The notes under the pieces were generated by a model, which saw nothing but the letters and a program-made list of their open reading frames with translations, did no database searches and had not been told where the DNA came from. Position numbers and translations under genes: made by a program. This document shows, piece after piece, positions 1-8,839 of a stretch of DNA of 64,000 bases; the stretch's first letter is position 1, and every line of letters starts with the position of its first letter. Source of the stretch: Belnapia sp. F-4-1 (lineage in GTDB: Bacteria > Pseudomonadota > Alphaproteobacteria > Acetobacterales > Acetobacteraceae); NCBI RefSeq assembly GCF_000802185.1, contig NZ_KN676113.1, forward strand, positions 2,372,818-2,436,817, read 5' to 3'.

Positions 1-1499
1 CCGTTCAGCTTTGCGGTTTCGGCGATGGTGTAGATAATCGCGGCGCGTTGCCCACCTGCGTCGCTACCGACGAATAGATAGTTTTTCCGCGTCACGGCAA
101 TGCCTCTCAGCTGCCGCTCGGCGAGGTTGTTATCGATCGAGAGCTTGCCATCTTCGACATAGCGCGACAGCGCATCCCAACGGTTCAGCGCATACTGCAG
201 CGCCTTGCCGATCGTTGACTTGCCCGACAGCCGGCGCCGCTGCTCCAGCATCCAGGCATGTAGGGTATCCAGCAGCGGCTTGCATTGTATCTGGCGCGCC
301 GCGCGGCGCTGCTCGGGCGACTGGCCGTTGAGCGCCGCCTCGATGGCGTAGAGCTCGCCGATCCGACGCAAGGCCTCCTCGGCGATCGGTGACCTGGTGC
401 TCTCGTAGACCTTGAACAGCTCGCGCCGCGCATGGGCCATGCAGGCGACATGCGTGATCTGCGGCGGCCTGCCGCCCTTGGCCCCGGTCAGCGCGTCGTA
501 GCCGGCGTACGCATCGGCATGTAGCCAGCCCTGATAGCCGGCCAGGTGTTCGCGGGGCCGCTCGCCCTTGCGGTCCGGCGAGTAGTAGTAGATCGCCGCC
601 GGCGGGCCAGTGCCGCCCCAGGGTCTGGGGTCAAAGGCATAGACCCAAAACCGACCGATGCGGGTTCGGCCGCGCCCCGGGGCGAGGACGCGAATGGTGG
701 TGTCATCGGTCCAGATCACGCCCTGCGCCAGAGCATAGGTGCCGATCGCCTCGGCCAGCGGCCGCAGCCACCAGGCGCCGTGGCCCACCCAGTCGGCCAA
801 GGTTTGGCGCTCGACCTCCACCCCCTCGCGCGCCAGGATGCCTGAGAGACGGTAGAGGGGCAGGCCGTCGAGATACTTCGAGACCAGCACATGGGCCACC
901 AAGCCGGGCCCGGGCCGGCCCCGTTCAATGGGCAGGGCTGGCGCAGGTGCCTGCAGCATGGCCTCGCAGGCCCGGCAGGCATAGCGCGGCCGGATATGCC
1001 GGATCACCTTCAGCCTGGCCGGAAGCTTCTCCAGCACCTCCGTGATACTCTCGCCGAGCCGCGTCAGGCGGGCGGGATCGGTGCAGCCGCAGCGGCAGGC
1101 CAGGACGGGCTCGTGCACTACTATTTCGCGCGGCAGGTGCTCGGGCAGTGGCCGGCGCGTGGCAGGCTTGCGCTGATTGCCGGACCTGCCTTTGGTTTGG
1201 CGCTCCTTCTCCGCCGCAGCCTCGCGCTCAGCCTGGTTCTCCTCGAGGTCGCCGATCAGCATCTCAAGCTGGTCGGCCTCGGCCGCCAGCTTCTCGGAGG
1301 ACCGGCCATAACGATCGTGCCGCAATGCCGCCAGCTGGACCTTCAGCTTCTCGATCTCAAAGCCTGCATTGCGCAGCTCGGCGTCACGTTCAGCCAGGGC
1401 AGCGTCGCGCTCGGCAAGGAGCGTATCGCGCTGCGCCAGCAGGGCGCGCAGCGTCTCCACATCGTCCGGGAATGCCGCGGTGTCGAGGTCGGAGGTCAC
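1..1499 (-). CDS. tnpC: IS66 family transposase TnpC, C-terminus cut by window edge
   Basis: DDE transposase of IS66. Read on the minus strand from a GTG at 1499, it has an N-terminal coiled-coil leucine-rich segment (LRALLAQRDTLLAERD), the HDRYGRSSEKL motif, a zinc-finger-like CRCGC...RPRYACRAC segment, and then the catalytic core with TDDTTIRVL, LHADAYAGYD and SIDNNLAERQLRG. About 500 codons are visible, close to full length, and the frame is still open at base 1. A TTG further upstream in the same frame is an alternative start. TnpB ends about 50 bases upstream. No internal stop was seen, so this copy may be active. Confidence 0.93.
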   Translation of the reverse strand, partial: MTSDLDTAAFPDDVETLRALLAQRDTLLAERDAALAERDAELRNAGFEIEKLKVQLAALRHDRYGRSSEKLAAEADQLEMLIGDLEENQAEREAAAEKERQTKGRSGNQRKPATRRPLPEHLPREIVVHEPVLACRCGCTDPARLTRLGESITEVLEKLPARLKVIRHIRPRYACRACEAMLQAPAPALPIERGRPGPGLVAHVLVSKYLDGLPLYRLSGILAREGVEVERQTLADWVGHGAWWLRPLAEAIGTYALAQGVIWTDDTTIRVLAPGRGRTRIGRFWVYAFDPRPWGGTGPPAAIYYYSPDRKGERPREHLAGYQGWLHADAYAGYDALTGAKGGRPPQITHVACMAHARRELFKVYESTRSPIAEEALRRIGELYAIEAALNGQSPEQRRAARQIQCKPLLDTLHAWMLEQRRRLSGKSTIGKALQYALNRWDALSRYVEDGKLSIDNNLAERQLRGIAVTRKNYLFVGSDAGGQRAAIIYTIAETAKLN

Positions 1500-1547
1500 G
1501 CGTACAGCGTCGCTGACCGCAGCGCGTCGCCGCAAATAAGAGGAGCG

Positions 1548-1898
1548 TTACCCCACAACCTCGGGCCGAGCCGTCCAGGCCGGCATGCGCCAGTCAATCC
1601 CCTCCAAAAGCATCGAGAGCATGGCTGGCGTGAGTGAAACAACACCGCTCGTCGCCTGCGGCCACACGAAGCGACCTTTCTCTAACCTCTTGGCCACGAG
1701 AACCAGGCCTTGGCCGTCCCAAACCAAAATCTTCAGCAGGTCACCGCGGCGCCCACGAAAGCAAAATACCGCGCCGCTGTACGGATCCTGCGCCAGCACC
1801 GTCTGCACCTGGGCTGCCAAACCATCGAAGCCCTTCCGCATATCCGTCGCGCCGCAAGCCAAGTAGACGCGCGTGCCAGGCGGCGGGCCAAACATCAC
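1548..1898 (-). CDS. tnpB: IS66 family accessory protein TnpB (IS66 Orf2)
   Basis: A 116-residue protein with the full IS66 Orf2 signature: YLACGATDMRKGFDGLA near the N-terminus, then CFRGRRGDLLKILVWDGQG and KRLEKGRFVWP. The length is normal for the family. Its start overlaps the end of tnpA by four bases (ATGA-type overlap at 1895-1898), which suggests translational coupling. IS66 Orf2 proteins are needed for transposition, but their biochemical role is not settled. Confidence 0.95.
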   Translation of the reverse strand: MMFGPPPGTRVYLACGATDMRKGFDGLAAQVQTVLAQDPYSGAVFCFRGRRGDLLKILVWDGQGLVLVAKRLEKGRFVWPQATSGVVSLTPAMLSMLLEGIDWRMPAWTARPEVVG

Positions 1899-2350
1899 CG
1901 GCCACCCAGTTCGGCCAGCACGCCCCGCAGTACCACCATGTCCACCCGGCCGCTGGCACGCACCGTCACACCGGAGGCAAAGCCAATCTCAATCACGCCA
2001 GGCGCCTCAACCACACCCTCCCGCGCCGGCCTCGGTCCTTCCACACGCGGCGCCTCCGGCACCACCGCCACCGGCATGAACCCCGACACCGCCGCCGCTA
2101 GTATCTCCTTGCGCCAGGTATAGATCTGCCCCGTGCTCACCCCGTTCCGGTCCGCCACCGCCTGCACCACCGCACCCGGCTGCAGGCTCTCGCGCACTAC
2201 TCGCAGCTTGTCCTCGTCCGGCCACTCTCGCCGCCGCACCGAGTGGACCTCGACCCGAACGCCCCGCTCCGGGCGCGCTCGCATCGTGCCATTCCGACCG
2301 TCGTAAGAACCCGCTCCGAGCGGTTCCGCCACTTCAGCTGCGTCCGTCAT
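1895..2350 (-). CDS. tnpA: IS66 family accessory protein TnpA (helix-turn-helix)
   Basis: A 151-residue protein with a transposase_8-type helix-turn-helix: RREWPDEDKLRVVRESL followed by GAVVQAVADRNGVSTGQIYTWRKEIL. The C-terminal half is proline- and valine-rich, as usual for these proteins. I chose the ATG at 2350 because the following MTDAAEVAEPLG matches the usual N-terminus. An ATG at 2371 and another at 2284 are in the same frame. It is the first gene of the IS66 operon and begins about 60 bases inside the inverted repeat. Confidence 0.9.
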   Translation of the reverse strand: MTDAAEVAEPLGAGSYDGRNGTMRARPERGVRVEVHSVRRREWPDEDKLRVVRESLQPGAVVQAVADRNGVSTGQIYTWRKEILAAAVSGFMPVAVVPEAPRVEGPRPAREGVVEAPGVIEIGFASGVTVRASGRVDMVVLRGVLAELGGR

Positions 2351-2411
2351 GCCCACCATCTCGGCAGGCACGCCCCGTCATCTCAAGGCCGCTGACGGCT
2401 GACGCTTACGG

Positions 2412-2807
2412 CTCGGCCTGCCACAGACCGTCCTCGCCGACACCGGCTTCGCCTCAGGCGAGGCAGTTGCCGCCCTCGAGGCGCACGGGATCGAGCCGCT
2501 GGTCGCCATCGGCCGGACCCAGCCGCACCGCGCCTACGACTTCCGGCCGCCACCCCAGCCCAGGACGCCACGCCGCATCACCGAGCCCTGGCGCCTCGCC
2601 ATGGTGGCCAAGCTCGAAACCCCTAATGCCAAAGCCCGCTACGCCCGTCGCAAGCAGACCGTCGAGCCCGTCTTCGGCACCATCAAGTCAGCCCTCGGCT
2701 TCACCCGCTTCCACCTCCGCGGCCTCGCCAAGGTCACCAGCGAGTGGACCCTCGTCGCCCTCGCCTACAACTGCCGCAGGCTCCACAACCTGCGGCTCGC
2801 AGCCTGA
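2412..2807 (+). pseudogene. IS1182-type transposase, C-terminal fragment truncated by IS66
   Basis: The frame opens directly at the IS66 terminus and reads LADTGFASGEAVAALEAHG, GIEPLVAIGRTQPH, ARRKQTVEPVFGTIKSALGF and LRGLAKVTSEWTLVALAYN to a stop at 2807. These are the second aspartate region and the glutamate (TVEPVFG) of the DDE core in IS1182-like transposases. The N-terminal two thirds are missing. About 50 bases downstream, the sequence ending at 2859 (TCCGACAGGCTGCTAG) may be the element's right terminal repeat. The family name rests on motif recall. Confidence 0.8.
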
Positions 2808-2897
2808 TCGCGCCTCAACCCTCGGCCTGACACCAAGTGCAAATCCGACAGGCTGCTAGAGCGTTGTTTTTCCTTGATCCTGGTGCAGCTTGGCTGA

Positions 2898-5447
2898 TCA
2901 GGATTCAGCGGAGCGATTGCTCACCCAATGGGCGTCGCTAACGCTCTCCAAGGCACCAAGCCCTACGTCTGCTCGCCCAGTAGGTGCAGCACCAGCTCTC
3001 GGCGGTGCGGCGCCATGCGGTGCCACGGTGAGAAGTTCCCGAATGCGCGTGGCCGGCACCGGGCGGCCGAGGAGGAAGCCTTGGGCGCGTTGGCATCCCT
3101 CGGCACGTAGCAACGCCAGGTGCCTCTCCGTCTCGACGCCCTCCGCCGTGACGCCGAGCTGAAGGCTGCGCGCTAGAGCCAGGACCGCCGTCACAATGGC
3201 GGTCGCGTCGGCGTCGCAGCCCAGTCCCTTCACGAAGGAGCGGTCGATCTTGATTCGATCGAAGGGGAAGCGGCGCAGATAGCTCAGGCTGGCGTAGCCC
3301 GTGCCGAAGTCGTCAAGCGCCAGGCGGACACCCAGGCGCTTGATGGCGGCGAGCGCGGCGAGGGCACGGTCAGTGTCATCCACCAGCAATCCCTCTGTCA
3401 CTTCGAGTTCGAGTCGGTCCGCGGGAAGGCCGGTACTGCGCAGCACATCGGCGACGAGCTGCGGCAGCCCGGGCTGGCGGAACTGCGCAGGAGAGAGGTT
3501 AACCGCAATGCAGGCTTCGGACGGCCATGTGGCGGCCTCTGCGCAGGCGGTCTCTAGCGCCCAGCGGCCAAGCGGCAGAATGAGGCCGCACTCCTCCGCG
3601 ACAGGCACGAACTCGGCGGGAGAGACAGGACCGCGTACGGGGTGGTGCCACCGGGCGAGGGCCTCGAAGCCAACGAGGCGGCCCGTCGGGCAATCCATGA
3701 TCGGTTGGTAGTGCAGGTCGAGCTGTCCGAGCGCGAGCGCCTCGCCAAGGTCGTGCTCCAGCGCATGGCGCTCCTGCATCCGCCCGTCTGTGGCTTCCTC
3801 GAAGAAGCGGAAGGTACCGCGCCCCTCGCGCTTTGCGCGGTAGAGTGCCGTATCCGCGTGGCGCAGCAGCCTTTCCCCAGTCGTGCCATCCGCAGGGTAC
3901 AGGGCCACGCCGACACTGGTCCCGACAGAGACGCTTCGACCTTCGAGCTGGATGCCTTGCGAGAGGACCGAGACGAGCCGGCGCGCGAGCGAGGCGGCCT
4001 CGGCGCGCCCGGCACCGGGTTGCACGACCACGAACTCGTCTCCGCCGGTGCGCGCCAGCGTGTCCGACGCACGCACAGCCGCGCGGAGCCGCTCTGCCGC
4101 GAAGACGAGCAGCCGGTCGCCAGCTGGGTGTCCGAAGACGTCATTGATCGATTTGAAGCGGTCAAGGTCCATGCAGTGGACAGCGTACGAGCCGTCCGTC
4201 GCAACGGCGGCTTCCAGCGCCTGCCGCAGCCGCTCGTCCAGGAGGACGCGATTGGGCAGGCCAGTCAGATGGTCGTGGTGGGCGAGGAAATCGATGCGCT
4301 CCTCGGCGCGCTTCCGTTCAGAAATGTCGCGCAGGGCCGTTACGGTGGCTGGGCGACCATCATGCTCGATCGGTCGGGTCAGTACCTCGACCGGTAGAAC
4401 TGCACCGTCGGCCGCGCGTAAGCGGATCTCCGCCATCTCGGTCGCCCCGTAACGAAGACGTTGGCGTACCAACTCCGTGTCGGCCGCGTCCACGAGGCCG
4501 ACCGCGTCGCGACCGACCACCTGTCCATGGGCAAGCCCAACCATGCGGCAGAAGGCCGCATTGGCGTCCAGGATGATCCCGTCGCGGTGGATCACAATAC
4601 CCTCTAGCGCGGCCCCAGCGAGTTGGCGCAGTCGCGTCGCCTCTCTCGCCGCACGCGTGGTCAGAATTTGGTCGACGAGCGCGCCCGATAGGCTCAACGC
4701 GAGGATCACGGCGCTGGCCCCGACAACCGCAATGGCGAGCGTTCCTGTATGGATAAGACTGCCGTTGCTTGGCAGCCCCGCGATCAGGACACCATGCGCT
4801 AGTCCGGGCTCTGGAACGCTTGTGTCGCCTGGAGCGGGGATGATCTCGACTGCTGCCATGGCCGTGTAGTGCATGCCAAGGACGGTAAGCGAAAGAAGTG
4901 CGGCGCCGCCGAGACGGCGAGGCAGGCGGGCGCCCCAGGCGCCGAGCCCAAGGCCGAGCGCAGCGAGTGGCGGTGCGATGGCCACCGCCGTGACGGCCAA
5001 ATCGGGATCAATGAGGATTGTGCCCGGGAGGTGCATCGCTGCCATGCCGATGAAATGCATGGCGGCGATTGACCCGCCGAGCAGCATCCCGCCTGCCATC
5101 ATTCCTGCGAGTTGACCTTGGCGTTGTTGCAGGGCGTCGGCAGCTGCGAAAGCAGCCCAGGCGCCGAGGGAGGCCACGGCGGCTGACAGCAGTGTGGTCG
5201 TGACCTCGTAGCTACTGGGCAGCCTGGGTTGAAAAGCCAGCATGCTGACGAAATGAGTGGCCCAAACACCGCATCCGAAAACAGCTCCGGCTCCCGCTAG
5301 CCAAGCAGTTCGTGGCCACCCCAAGGTTGCCTCGCGCCGTGACAACATGTTGAGGGCCGCCAGGCAGGCGACGGCGCAGACCACGACGGCAAGAACGACC
5401 AGCCGGTGGTCATGCTCAACTGTCACGCACGTTAGAACTCGCAGCAT
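2898..5447 (-). CDS. Membrane diguanylate cyclase/phosphodiesterase (MHYT-PAS-GGDEF-EAL)
   Basis: Likely an inner-membrane sensor controlling cyclic di-GMP. Residues 1-250 form about seven hydrophobic helices with three MHYT-type motifs (THFVSM, MHFIGM, MHYTAM), thought to bind a metal or small gas ligand. A PAS domain follows at about 275-385 (LRDISERKRAEERI linker). The GGDEF motif is intact (TGGDEFVVV, about 468-472), and so is the EAL motif (GFEALARWH, about 595) with EVTEGLL, DDFGTGYASL and TAEGVET. Both enzyme activities therefore look possible. ATG 5447 was chosen; a TTG nine codons upstream is in frame. The gene stands alone and is divergent from the solute receptor at 5721. Confidence 0.92.
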   Translation of the reverse strand: MLRVLTCVTVEHDHRLVVLAVVVCAVACLAALNMLSRREATLGWPRTAWLAGAGAVFGCGVWATHFVSMLAFQPRLPSSYEVTTTLLSAAVASLGAWAAFAAADALQQRQGQLAGMMAGGMLLGGSIAAMHFIGMAAMHLPGTILIDPDLAVTAVAIAPPLAALGLGLGAWGARLPRRLGGAALLSLTVLGMHYTAMAAVEIIPAPGDTSVPEPGLAHGVLIAGLPSNGSLIHTGTLAIAVVGASAVILALSLSGALVDQILTTRAAREATRLRQLAGAALEGIVIHRDGIILDANAAFCRMVGLAHGQVVGRDAVGLVDAADTELVRQRLRYGATEMAEIRLRAADGAVLPVEVLTRPIEHDGRPATVTALRDISERKRAEERIDFLAHHDHLTGLPNRVLLDERLRQALEAAVATDGSYAVHCMDLDRFKSINDVFGHPAGDRLLVFAAERLRAAVRASDTLARTGGDEFVVVQPGAGRAEAASLARRLVSVLSQGIQLEGRSVSVGTSVGVALYPADGTTGERLLRHADTALYRAKREGRGTFRFFEEATDGRMQERHALEHDLGEALALGQLDLHYQPIMDCPTGRLVGFEALARWHHPVRGPVSPAEFVPVAEECGLILPLGRWALETACAEAATWPSEACIAVNLSPAQFRQPGLPQLVADVLRSTGLPADRLELEVTEGLLVDDTDRALAALAAIKRLGVRLALDDFGTGYASLSYLRRFPFDRIKIDRSFVKGLGCDADATAIVTAVLALARSLQLGVTAEGVETERHLALLRAEGCQRAQGFLLGRPVPATRIRELLTVAPHGAAPPRAGAAPTGRADVGLGALESVSDAHWVSNRSAES

Positions 5448-5720
5448 TCCAGCCGACGTCGCTTTCCTGAACAAAAATCAGGCTACACAGGTGAACCCGG
5501 GACTGGGCCTGCAATCTGGGCGTTCAGAATTACAGTTTCGTGAGTCTGTGGAAGGGCAACCAATACTAACTCGGAAAAAACCGAGCAAAATTAGTAACTC
5601 GATACACGGCGACCGCAACGAGTCTACTTGGAATAGACGGCCGCCCGCAGTGGCAGCTATGTCCGATTGACCGTTCAATGGAGCCCCTCCTAGCCTCGGC
5701 GACTGCTCAGGGAGGAAGAA

Positions 5721-7319
5721 ATGGGCGCTATGGAACGCCGGACGCTGATCCGGGGCATTGCCGCGCTGGGTGGTGCCATGCTCGCTTCGCCCTCCGTCGC
5801 GCAACCGGCAAAAGCTGCCACGCTGCGTTTCGTGCCGCAGGCGAACCTCACCGCGCTCGATCCGATCTGGACGAGTGCGATCGTGACCCAAATGCACGGG
5901 TACCATGTCTATGACACGCTCTACGCCGTAGATGGACAACTCAGGCCTCGACCGCAGATGGCAGAGGGTCACACGGTTTCCGATAATGGTCGTGTGTGGC
6001 GCATCCGGCTGCGGGAAGGGCTCCGCTTCCACGACGGGGAGCCCGTGCGCGCCCAGGATTGTGCCGCGAGCCTAGCACGTTGGTCAAAGCGCGACCCGTT
6101 CGGCCAGCTCTTGGCGCCAGCTGTAGAAGCCTGGCGCGCCGCCGATGATCGCACGCTGGAAATCCGGCTGACCAGACCGTTCCCGCTTTTGCTTGACGCT
6201 CTCGCCAAGCCCGACGCCAACGTGGCCTTCATCATACCCGAGCGCTTGGCCGCGACTGATGCAAACGTTCAAGTCAGCGAGGTTGTTGGGTCCGGTCCGT
6301 ACCGCTTCCTGAAAGATGAGTTCGTCTCGGGAAGTCGCGTAACCTATACAAAGTTCGAGGGCTACGTACCGCGGCAGGAGCCGTCTGACTGGGCTTCGGG
6401 CGGCAAGGTCGCGCATTTCCCGCGCATCGAGTGGCACATCCTGCCCGACCCTGCGACCGCCGCGGCCGCGCTCCAGAGCGGCGAGGTCGACTGGGTAGAG
6501 CAGCCGCTTTCGGATCTCATCCCTACGCTCGCCCGCAGCCGCAGTATCACGCTCGAAGTGCTCAATCCTGCCGGATTCATGAGCCTCATGCGGCTTAATC
6601 ACCTACAGGGACCGTTCAACAATCTGAAAACGCGGCAGGCCGTGGCGCTCGCCGTCAACCAGGCCGACTACATGCGTGCGATCCTCGGTGATGATCAGTC
6701 GGTCTGGCGCGAGTGCCGGAGCCTGTTCCCCTGCGGCACGCCGCTCGGAGCGGAAGATCTTTCAGAACTCACCAGTCCGCCGCGCAGCCTGGATCGGGCC
6801 AAGGCCGCGCTCGCTGCCTCCGGCTATCGCGGCGATAAGGTGACCATTATCAACCCAACGGACTTTCCGTTGATCGGTCCCCACGGCCAGGTCACGGCTG
6901 ACGTGCTGCGCCGGTTGGGCATGAACGTCGACCTTGCCGAGAGCGACTGGGGCACAGTCGTTCAGCGCCGTGTACGCCAAGAGCCAGTCGAGCAGGGTGG
7001 TTGGAGCATCTTCCACACCTACGGCTCGTCCCTGGCGTACTTGAATCCGGCGGTGTCTTCTCTGGTGAAAGGACCAGGCCGGTCCGGATGGTTCGGCTGG
7101 TACGAGAACCCCCGCATGCAGGAGTTGGTCCAGGCCTGGATGGATGCGCCCGACGCGGAGCGCCAGAAGTCACTGGGCAGTGAGATCAACAAGCTGGCGC
7201 AGGACGACGTGGCGACCATCCCTCTCGGGCAGTTCTTCATCCGCACTGCCTACCGAAAATCCATCACCGGATTGATGAAAGGCAGCATGCCTTATCCCTG
7301 GGGCGTGCGCCCGTTCTAA
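5721..7319 (+). CDS. ABC transporter substrate-binding protein, family 5 (peptide/nickel type)
   Basis: Periplasmic solute receptor of the SBP_bac_5 family, 532 residues. The N-terminus MERRTLIRGIAALGGAMLASP is a twin-arginine-like leader ending near the AQPAKA region. Typical features follow: LDPIWTSAIVT, YDTLYAVDGQLRPRPQMAEG, WRIRLREGLRFHDGEPV, RQAVALAVNQADYM and the C-terminal GVRPF. A clear Shine-Dalgarno (GGGAGGAAGAA) precedes the ATG. No permease or ATPase genes are adjacent, so it is an orphan receptor. The ligand cannot be told from sequence; family members bind oligopeptides, nickel or other solutes. Confidence 0.92.
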   Translation: MGAMERRTLIRGIAALGGAMLASPSVAQPAKAATLRFVPQANLTALDPIWTSAIVTQMHGYHVYDTLYAVDGQLRPRPQMAEGHTVSDNGRVWRIRLREGLRFHDGEPVRAQDCAASLARWSKRDPFGQLLAPAVEAWRAADDRTLEIRLTRPFPLLLDALAKPDANVAFIIPERLAATDANVQVSEVVGSGPYRFLKDEFVSGSRVTYTKFEGYVPRQEPSDWASGGKVAHFPRIEWHILPDPATAAAALQSGEVDWVEQPLSDLIPTLARSRSITLEVLNPAGFMSLMRLNHLQGPFNNLKTRQAVALAVNQADYMRAILGDDQSVWRECRSLFPCGTPLGAEDLSELTSPPRSLDRAKAALAASGYRGDKVTIINPTDFPLIGPHGQVTADVLRRLGMNVDLAESDWGTVVQRRVRQEPVEQGGWSIFHTYGSSLAYLNPAVSSLVKGPGRSGWFGWYENPRMQELVQAWMDAPDAERQKSLGSEINKLAQDDVATIPLGQFFIRTAYRKSITGLMKGSMPYPWGVRPF

Positions 7320-7508
7320 CGGCGAGGCTTCGGGAACGGGATGGGCACCTTGGCGGACCTGGATGGGTTTCTCGCCCGGCTTTTCGCACCGTGTTTGCCG
7401 AGTGGCGCCGCCAGAGTGGAAACATGTAGAGGCTGCCGCCATAATGCAGCAGCCAGCAATCCGAAGCTCTCCGAGGAGGCCGATGTCGATAGACACCCCC
7501 ACCCACCG

Positions 7509-8801
7509 TTGACTCTTGTTGCCCGCCGTCAGCTGCTGGCCGGGGTGGCCATCAAGGCGGGGGCAGCGATGTTCGGAGAGACGCCTGGTGCCGCTGCGGC
7601 ACCAGAGCTGCGCGCGCCATTCCGACCGGGGCTGTTCCGGAGTTTCTTCCTCGGTGGCTTTGAGTGCTCAACGCAGCGTCGTGCCGACGGGCGGCGGCTA
7701 GACCTGATCGCGGCCACGCGGCACGACCAGCTGGCGGCTTCTGACTACCTCCAGCTGACCGAACACGGCATCACGGCCGCCCGCGACGGCGTGCGCTGGC
7801 ACCTCGTGGAGGGCGGCACGCCGGGATGGTACGACTGGTCACCCGTGCTGCCGCTACTCCGCGCGGCAGAAGCCGCGGGCGTGCAGGTGTCCTGGGACTT
7901 GTGCCATTATGGCTGGCCGGACGGGCTAGACGTATTTTCAGTCAGTTTCGTGGACCGCTTAGCTCATTATGCCGCGGCCTTCGCCCGCTTGCATCTCCAG
8001 GAAACCGGCAGCCCGCCCGTAATCTGCCCGGTGAACGAGATCTCCTTCCTGGCCTGGGCCGGCGGTGACATGGCAAGGATGAACCCCGCCGCGCGCGGAC
8101 GTGGCCTCGAGCTTAAGCGCCAGCTCGTGCGGGCCGCGGCGGCCGCGGCACGGGCTGTGCGCGAAGCGACGCCAGGGGCTCGGATTCTCGCGATTGAGCC
8201 GATCATCCATGTCGTGCCGCAACGGAGCGAGGATACAGAGCTCGCTGACGCTTGGTACAACAGGGCGCAGTTCCAAGCCTGGGACATGCTTGCTGGGCGG
8301 GTGGAGCCTGCACTTGGTGGCGGACCCGAGACGTTCGACGCGGTGGGCGTCAACTACTACTGGAACAATCAGTGGAGTTGCGCGGGGGAATGGCTGCCTC
8401 AGGGACGTTGGCTATGCGAGGGCGAGCCGCTGTCACCTTTCGACCCGCGCACCCGCCCGCTGCATGCGCTCCTGGCGGCCGTCCACACGCGCTATGGCTG
8501 CCCACTCTTCCTGGCCGAGACCAGCATTGAGGACGACCTCCGTGCGCCTTGGCTGCGCCACGTCGGCGGCGAGGTGCGTGAGGCCGTTCGGCGAGGCGTT
8601 CCGGTCGAGGGCGTCTGCCTCTATCCCATTCTTGGCCATCCCGGGTGGGACGATGACCGCTACTGCGCCAATGGCCTGTTCGAGCTGGAGCCGAACGGGA
8701 GTGGCCGCCGCCCCGTCCATGCGCCCTTGGCGACTGAGCTCCGGTGGCAGCAGCATTTATTTGCGCTGCAGTTCGGAAAGCACCCAGGTCGGGCAAACTG
8801 A
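7509..8801 (+). CDS. GH1-like family glycoside hydrolase with Tat-type leader
   Basis: A beta/alpha-barrel hydrolase related to glycoside hydrolase family 1. It has VSWDLCHYGWPDGLD, the acid/base-like CPVNEISFLAWAGGD, GVNYYWNNQW, and the nucleophile-like FLAETSIEDD. RRQLLAGVAIKAGAAM near the start looks like a twin-arginine leader. The start is uncertain: the frame is open from 7341, but an ATG at 7483 behind a GAGGAGG sequence is out of frame and stops after nine codons at a TGA (7510-7512) that overlaps the TTG at 7509. Either TTG is the coupled start or a one-base shift has occurred. It follows the solute receptor by about 190 bases and may be co-transcribed. Substrate unknown. Confidence 0.8.
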   Translation: MTLVARRQLLAGVAIKAGAAMFGETPGAAAAPELRAPFRPGLFRSFFLGGFECSTQRRADGRRLDLIAATRHDQLAASDYLQLTEHGITAARDGVRWHLVEGGTPGWYDWSPVLPLLRAAEAAGVQVSWDLCHYGWPDGLDVFSVSFVDRLAHYAAAFARLHLQETGSPPVICPVNEISFLAWAGGDMARMNPAARGRGLELKRQLVRAAAAAARAVREATPGARILAIEPIIHVVPQRSEDTELADAWYNRAQFQAWDMLAGRVEPALGGGPETFDAVGVNYYWNNQWSCAGEWLPQGRWLCEGEPLSPFDPRTRPLHALLAAVHTRYGCPLFLAETSIEDDLRAPWLRHVGGEVREAVRRGVPVEGVCLYPILGHPGWDDDRYCANGLFELEPNGSGRRPVHAPLATELRWQQHLFALQFGKHPGRAN

Positions 8802-8839
8802 CCACCAGGCAGTGCGTGGCGCACCATCCTTGCGGCCGG

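Larger units (their letters stand above)
1..2409 (-). mobile_element. IS66-family element, partial at left window edge
   Basis: Three co-oriented genes with the IS66 order tnpA-tnpB-tnpC lie on the minus strand. The outer end on the tnpA side is the inverted repeat at 2391-2409, which read on the minus strand starts GTAAGCGTCAGCC, the usual IS66 terminus. Immediately outside it (2410 on) the reading frame of another transposase begins mid-gene, so the element inserted into an older IS. The other end and the target duplication lie outside the window. Confidence 0.9.
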
